The notes below the pieces were generated by a model, which saw only the letters and a program-made list of their open reading frames with translations, was not told the origin of the DNA and searched no databases. Made by a program: the position numbers and the translations under genes. Below are positions 59,865 through 64,000 of a stretch of DNA of 64,000 nucleotides, piece after piece. Position 1 is the stretch's first letter, and every line of letters begins with the position of its first letter. The stretch is from assembly GCF_025567285.1 (NCBI RefSeq), contig NZ_JAOQJT010000005.1, positions 124,001 through 188,000 of the forward strand, in the 5' to 3' direction. Source of the stretch: Coprococcus aceti. Lineage in GTDB: Bacteria > Bacillota > Clostridia > Lachnospirales > Lachnospiraceae.

Positions 59865-61265
59865 ATGGGGAATATGAAAAATATGGAGAATGCGGAAGGA
59901 ACGGAAACAACAGATAAGGTCAGAAAAACGGGTAAGCTGGATGAGAAGCTTTTGCCGCCGGACAAGCTTGTACTGCCTAAGGCCTCTACGCCCCAAAATC
60001 AGAACAAGCTTAATATGAAGATACTTCTGGTGGAAATTCTCATTGTGGCAGTGATCGCTGTGATCGTGATAGTTATGGCAGTAAATGGTAAGGGCAGGAA
60101 TCCTGACATGAAAGGGTATTACTATAGAGGGCGCTGGCATCCAATAGGATTCGCCGGCATAGATCTGTATGGTTTCATTATGCTCATACTTATGTGTATT
60201 GGCCTCGGAGTGATGCGGGTAATCCCGGGTACTATAGCGGATTTTTCGACAAGACCGGGGAAAGAGAAACGTGGGGAGCTTGAATCTATCAGGAGAAATA
60301 ATTATGCAAAGCATTTGTGCAGATTGATCGAGATTGATAAGACGGAAATTTTGGATAATATGAGAGATAGATTCAATCCTGTAGTCCAAATCTTTTTTTC
60401 GGAGGCGCAGGCTGAATGTCTGAATAGATCGAGGGCCTGCAATCATCTTATGGTCAGACTGGGGCTTGGCAGTGTGGATATATCTGATCATGTGGTGGTT
60501 CAGGAGGCTGGCGGAAAGCGGGAGAGAGAGGTACAGCTCACAGACGTTGCAAATGAGGTGAAGATAAAAACGGCAGTTATCCACGACTTGCCGGTGGTGC
60601 TGGATCTCAGCCGTACCGGGGTTATAGGAATAGTAAGTGATGGAAATAAAAAGAGTGCATTTGATATAGCGAGAAATATCATAGGCCAGCTTGAGATAAA
60701 TGAGACAAATGACAGGATTCAGCTAGCATTTGCCTGTGATCCGGGTGATGGTGAATGGGTAGGATATGATGAGCTTTATCTGGCGGACCGTAAGAATGGA
60801 GAAATCTCTTTTGCCGCAGGAGAAGCTGATGTGAAGGGCTTGTTAGACATGCTGGCAAATGAGCTTCAGAAAAGAAATGGTACTCTGGATTATTTTGTGA
60901 ATAGCGAGAATGTAGGCGGATATAGGCATATAGTTTTGTTTGTTGACGATCCCGGACTTCTGGAGGGGCATTTGATAAATCGGTACATTTTGCCGGGGGA
61001 AGAAAATCTGGATTTTACAGTTGTCGTTCTCTCTGATGATGAAGAGAAGTTTATTTTGGAGATGGACTGTGAGATAATACAAAATGATGATTTTGCGGGA
61101 ATATATAAGCCTAGAACGGAAGAGTGGATAGAGATCAAATTCGACAGGGTGACCGAGGCAAGGCTGTGGAGTCTGGATGAGATTGTAAGAAAGAACAGTG
61201 AAAGGATGGTGCAGGATGAGCTACGTAGAATTTCGAGATGTAAAGAAAGTATACAAGACAGGTGA
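59865..61265 (+). CDS. truncated EssC/EccC-like (type VII secretion) protein
   Basis: This ~466-residue protein has a hydrophilic start and two helices (about 50-75, 100-125), then a region matching the part of EssC/EccC that leads into its first ATPase domain. Examples are 'AVIHDLPVVLDLSRTGVIGI', 'AFDIARNIIGQLEINETNDR' and 'YRHIVLFVDDPGLLEGHLIN'. No Walker A follows; EssC is usually about 1,400-1,500 residues with three ATPase domains. The frame ends 50 bases inside the ABC gene. The start is uncertain (TTG 59832, ATGs 59865-59883). It is either a deletion remnant or a reduced form with a new role. Confidence 0.6.
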   Translation: MGNMKNMENAEGTETTDKVRKTGKLDEKLLPPDKLVLPKASTPQNQNKLNMKILLVEILIVAVIAVIVIVMAVNGKGRNPDMKGYYYRGRWHPIGFAGIDLYGFIMLILMCIGLGVMRVIPGTIADFSTRPGKEKRGELESIRRNNYAKHLCRLIEIDKTEILDNMRDRFNPVVQIFFSEAQAECLNRSRACNHLMVRLGLGSVDISDHVVVQEAGGKREREVQLTDVANEVKIKTAVIHDLPVVLDLSRTGVIGIVSDGNKKSAFDIARNIIGQLEINETNDRIQLAFACDPGDGEWVGYDELYLADRKNGEISFAAGEADVKGLLDMLANELQKRNGTLDYFVNSENVGGYRHIVLFVDDPGLLEGHLINRYILPGEENLDFTVVVLSDDEEKFILEMDCEIIQNDDFAGIYKPRTEEWIEIKFDRVTEARLWSLDEIVRKNSERMVQDELRRISRCKESIQDR

Positions 61266-61917
61266 GGTGGAGATCAATGCTCTCCGCGATGTGGATTTTG
61301 AGATAGAAAAGGGAGAGTTCTGCGTCATAGTCGGAGCCTCCGGTGCGGGCAAGACTACTATCTTGAATATACTTGGCGGTATGGACACTCTGACAAGCGG
61401 CAGCGTGAAGCTGGATGGCAGAGAGATATCAACTCTGAATAAGAGACAGCTCACGGCATACAGAAGGTATGATGTGGGATTCGTGTTCCAGTTCTACAAT
61501 CTGGTACAGAACCTCACAGCACTTGAGAACGTGGAGCTGGCGGCACAGATCTGTAAGGAACCGCTGGATGCTGCAACGGTTCTGAAGCAGGTGGGACTTG
61601 AGGATCGTATGGCGAACTTCCCGGCACAGCTCTCAGGTGGTGAGCAGCAGAGAGTTGCCATAGCAAGGGCGCTTGCAAAGAATCCAAAGCTTCTGCTCTG
61701 TGATGAGCCGACCGGAGCTCTGGATTACAACACAGGCAAGGCTGTGTTGAAGCTCCTTCAGGATACATGCAGAAATACGGGAACGACAGTTATAGTCATA
61801 ACGCACAACCAGGCACTCACAGCCATGGCGGACAGAGTCATCACGGTTAAGAGCGGAACTGTGGAGAAAGTGGTTATGAATGATAACATCAGGAACGTTG
61901 AAGATCTGGAATGGTAG
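61216..61917 (+). CDS. LolD/MacB-type ABC transporter ATP-binding protein
   Basis: This 233-residue protein has Walker A 'GASGAGKTT', signature 'LSGGEQQR', Walker B 'LLLCDEPTGALD' and 'VIVITHN'. AAGGATGGTGCAGG precedes ATG 61216. It lies inside the end of the EssC-like frame and eight bases before the permease, so all three may share a transcript. Confidence 0.9.
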   Translation: MSYVEFRDVKKVYKTGEVEINALRDVDFEIEKGEFCVIVGASGAGKTTILNILGGMDTLTSGSVKLDGREISTLNKRQLTAYRRYDVGFVFQFYNLVQNLTALENVELAAQICKEPLDAATVLKQVGLEDRMANFPAQLSGGEQQRVAIARALAKNPKLLLCDEPTGALDYNTGKAVLKLLQDTCRNTGTTVIVITHNQALTAMADRVITVKSGTVEKVVMNDNIRNVEDLEW

Positions 61918-61924
61918 GTGGCCT

Positions 61925-64000
61925 ATGAAATCAATGATGAGACGCACGACATTTCGTGAGATAAAAAATACATTTGGAAGATTTGCAGCCATCATGGCGA
62001 TCATAGCCCTGGGCGTGGGATTCTTCTCGGGTCTCAAGATGACGAAGCCGGACATGATGAATACCATATCGAATTTCCTTGACAAGGGAAATTTCTATGA
62101 TCTGCATCTTCTGTCAACTCTTGGATATACGGATGATGACGTGGATTCATTTGCCGGGGAGAAGGATGTGCTGTACGCTGAGGGCGGTTATAGTCTGGAC
62201 GTCCTATACAAGAACCAGGGTGAAAATGACAGGGTGTTGAAGACTATGTCAGTTCCGGAAAACATCAATAAACTGAGTCTTGTGGACGGACGCATGCCGG
62301 AAAAGGAAGATGAATGTGTTGTAGATGCCAAGATGGACAGTATAAAGATAGGTGATGTCATAGAGGTGGCAGATGACGATGCAGCAGAAGGTGAGGACAG
62401 CAGTACACAGGATATCCTTAAGGTGAAGAAATTCACCGTTGTCGGAACTGTCAACTCCCCTCTTTATATTAATTTTGAAAGAGGCACCACAACCCTTGGA
62501 AATGGTAAGATCGCGGGCTTTGTATATGTCAGCCCTGAAGCATTTGACAGCGAATGCTACACCGATGTATATGTGAAATTTGACAGAAAGTTTGATATGT
62601 ATGCCGATGAGTATGAAGACTATATAGACGACAGGATGGACGAATGGGAGTCAATATGTAAGACCAGTGTACTGGACAGATATAAGGATATCCTCATGGC
62701 AAAGGGTATGACGGAGGATATGGTGAAGGACATAACGCTGGATGATGCAGATGGTGTGAATTATTACATACTCGGCAGGGAGACGAATATCGGATATGTC
62801 TGCTTTGAGAGCGATTCAGACATAGTGAATGGAGTTGCAAAGGTATTTCCGGTATTCTTCATATTGGTTGCCGTGCTCGTGTGTATGACTACCATGAACA
62901 GAATGGTTGAGGAACAGCGCTCTATGATAGGCATGTTGAAGGCTCTCGGCTATGGCAAGGCGGCTATCATGGGAAAATATATGATCTATTCGGGAACTGC
63001 AGCTGTAGTAGGATGTGCAGGTGGATATCTTATAGGTACATATGTATTTCCGGAGGTTATCTGGTATGCATATCATATGATGTATATACATGTGCCGCTT
63101 GAGAGAACCACAGACTGGACGCTGGTTATTGGCGTGCTGGCAGCATCCCTTTTGTGCACTGTAGGTACAACTTGGTTTTCCTGTAGATACGAGCTTTCTG
63201 AGACTGCGGCAAGTCTTATGAGGCCTAAGGCTCCGAAGCCGGGCAAGAGGGTGTTCCTTGAGCATATCCCATTTATATGGAAGAGACTGAAATTTCTGAG
63301 AAAGGTAAGTGTCAGAAATGTATTCAGATATAAAAAGCGTTTTTTTATGATGATAATAGGAATAAGCGGCTGTACTGCGCTGCTGCTCACAGGCTTTGGA
63401 ATAAATGATTCCATAAGCGGATTTGCGGACAATCAATATGGGGAGATACAGGTCGGAGATGGAGTGATAACGCTGAATACACCGATTGCGGGTGATAGAG
63501 AAGATGAGCGCTTCAGTAGTCTGAAAGACCGGCTGGAGGAGGATACCTCCTGCTATGATCTCGTCAGTGAATCTACCTGGGATCTGGTTCATGATGGTGG
63601 CGTAAAGTCCGTGAACATGGTCATCATGGAAGAACCTGAGCACGTTGACAGGTATATGAAGTTGGCGGATAAAGATGGTGCGGAGATAGAATATCCGGGC
63701 AAAGGGGAAGCTGTGATCAATACTGCGCTGGCAGAACAGTACGACATCAAAACGGGCGATGTAATAACGGTCAGAGACAGCGAGATGAAAGAGATAAGAG
63801 TTTCCGTATCAGGCATATTCAGGAATCATGTATACAACTATGTGTATATATCACCTGAAACATATGAGGATCAGATGGGGGAAGCACCTCAGTACAAATC
63901 GGTGTACTTCAATCTTGAGGAAGGCGCAGATTCGCACGAGATATCTGCTGATCTTATGGGTGATGCAGCAACAGCGTCAGTGACTATCAACAAGGATATG
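61925..64000 (+). CDS. FtsX/MacB-type ABC permease, 3' end outside window
   Basis: An open frame of 692 codons runs to the window edge. It starts MKSMMRRTTFREIKNTFGRF, with a first helix at about 20-38, a large outside domain to about 300, then three helices (about 308-328, 350-375, 400-420). A second FtsX unit begins at 'VSVRNVFRYKKRFFMMIIGI'. This two-unit form is common in Firmicutes for peptide, lipid or wall-related export. Its partner ATPase precedes it. Confidence 0.88.
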   Translation, partial: MKSMMRRTTFREIKNTFGRFAAIMAIIALGVGFFSGLKMTKPDMMNTISNFLDKGNFYDLHLLSTLGYTDDDVDSFAGEKDVLYAEGGYSLDVLYKNQGENDRVLKTMSVPENINKLSLVDGRMPEKEDECVVDAKMDSIKIGDVIEVADDDAAEGEDSSTQDILKVKKFTVVGTVNSPLYINFERGTTTLGNGKIAGFVYVSPEAFDSECYTDVYVKFDRKFDMYADEYEDYIDDRMDEWESICKTSVLDRYKDILMAKGMTEDMVKDITLDDADGVNYYILGRETNIGYVCFESDSDIVNGVAKVFPVFFILVAVLVCMTTMNRMVEEQRSMIGMLKALGYGKAAIMGKYMIYSGTAAVVGCAGGYLIGTYVFPEVIWYAYHMMYIHVPLERTTDWTLVIGVLAASLLCTVGTTWFSCRYELSETAASLMRPKAPKPGKRVFLEHIPFIWKRLKFLRKVSVRNVFRYKKRFFMMIIGISGCTALLLTGFGINDSISGFADNQYGEIQVGDGVITLNTPIAGDREDERFSSLKDRLEEDTSCYDLVSESTWDLVHDGGVKSVNMVIMEEPEHVDRYMKLADKDGAEIEYPGKGEAVINTALAEQYDIKTGDVITVRDSEMKEIRVSVSGIFRNHVYNYVYISPETYEDQMGEAPQYKSVYFNLEEGADSHEISADLMGDAATASVTINKDM

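Noticed and set aside
1..64000. tRNA or rRNA genes
   Set aside because: I saw no cloverleaf with a CCA-type 3' end or rRNA-like sequence, including at the ICE ends.

Overview
The window looks like a chromosome segment of a low-GC Firmicute, most likely a gut Lachnospiraceae of the Coprococcus/Roseburia kind. This rests on the AT-rich code, strong AGGAGG ribosome sites, two CoA-transferases of fermentative type, CIRCE-type heat-shock operators and a resident Tn916-family element. The species assignment is inference. Copy 1 of hsp20 contains a 250-base run of N.

Layout. (1) 1-14 kb: a co-oriented run of small genes: transporter tail, NUDIX, alpha/beta hydrolase, membrane proteins, MerR regulator plus CPBP protease, PfkB kinase, S51 peptidase, GNAT, isochorismatase-like hydrolase, a SUKH-like protein and several unknowns, ending in a hybrid histidine kinase. 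From 2.7 to 12 kb, nearly every junction between genes carries a version of one repeat: a CAGTTTTTGAAACTG hairpin followed by GAAATCGGAATTT, lying just after one stop codon and just before the next ribosome site. A broken copy of one of these genes, still with leader sequence, lies 13 kb away. (2) 14-19 kb: a decayed IS1380-type transposase, a large secreted M64 peptidase with different base use, and the frameshifted tail of a sortase-anchored protein. (3) 20-25 kb: nitroreductase, two near-identical hsp20 genes under CIRCE/sigma-A promoters, an AEC transporter and a GGDEF protein. (4) 25-32.7 kb: two CoA-transferases, a phosphoesterase, an XRE regulator divergent from a PBECR-like nuclease gene, GNAT, an orphan DinJ antitoxin and a decayed Na+-pumping decarboxylase beta subunit. 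(5) 32.8-59.4 kb: a complete Tn916-like ICE. (6) 59.5-64 kb: a small lysine-rich protein gene, a truncated EssC-like protein, and a LolD/FtsX-type ABC transporter that runs off the window.

The ICE is bounded by a 19-bp direct repeat that is itself the left part of a CIRCE operator and -35 box. Insertion therefore split a heat-shock promoter but rebuilt a working copy at the right end. Its backbone is two YdcP-like genes, TcpA/FtsK coupling protein, oriT, MobT relaxase, TcpD-like protein, two ArdA anti-restriction proteins, TcpE, VirB4-like ATPase, polytopic protein, NlpC/P60 hydrolase, TcpC, sigma factor, Xis and Int. Cargo includes a thioester/Cna-type surface adhesin, a VanZ protein, two membrane-protein/XRE pairs, and a BceRSAB-like peptide-antibiotic sensing and detoxification set where tet(M) sits in Tn916.

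The observations most worth following are the repeat-punctuated gene array, the ICE landing inside a heat-shock operator, a candidate structured RNA upstream of xis, and the EssC-like fragment fused into an ABC operon.
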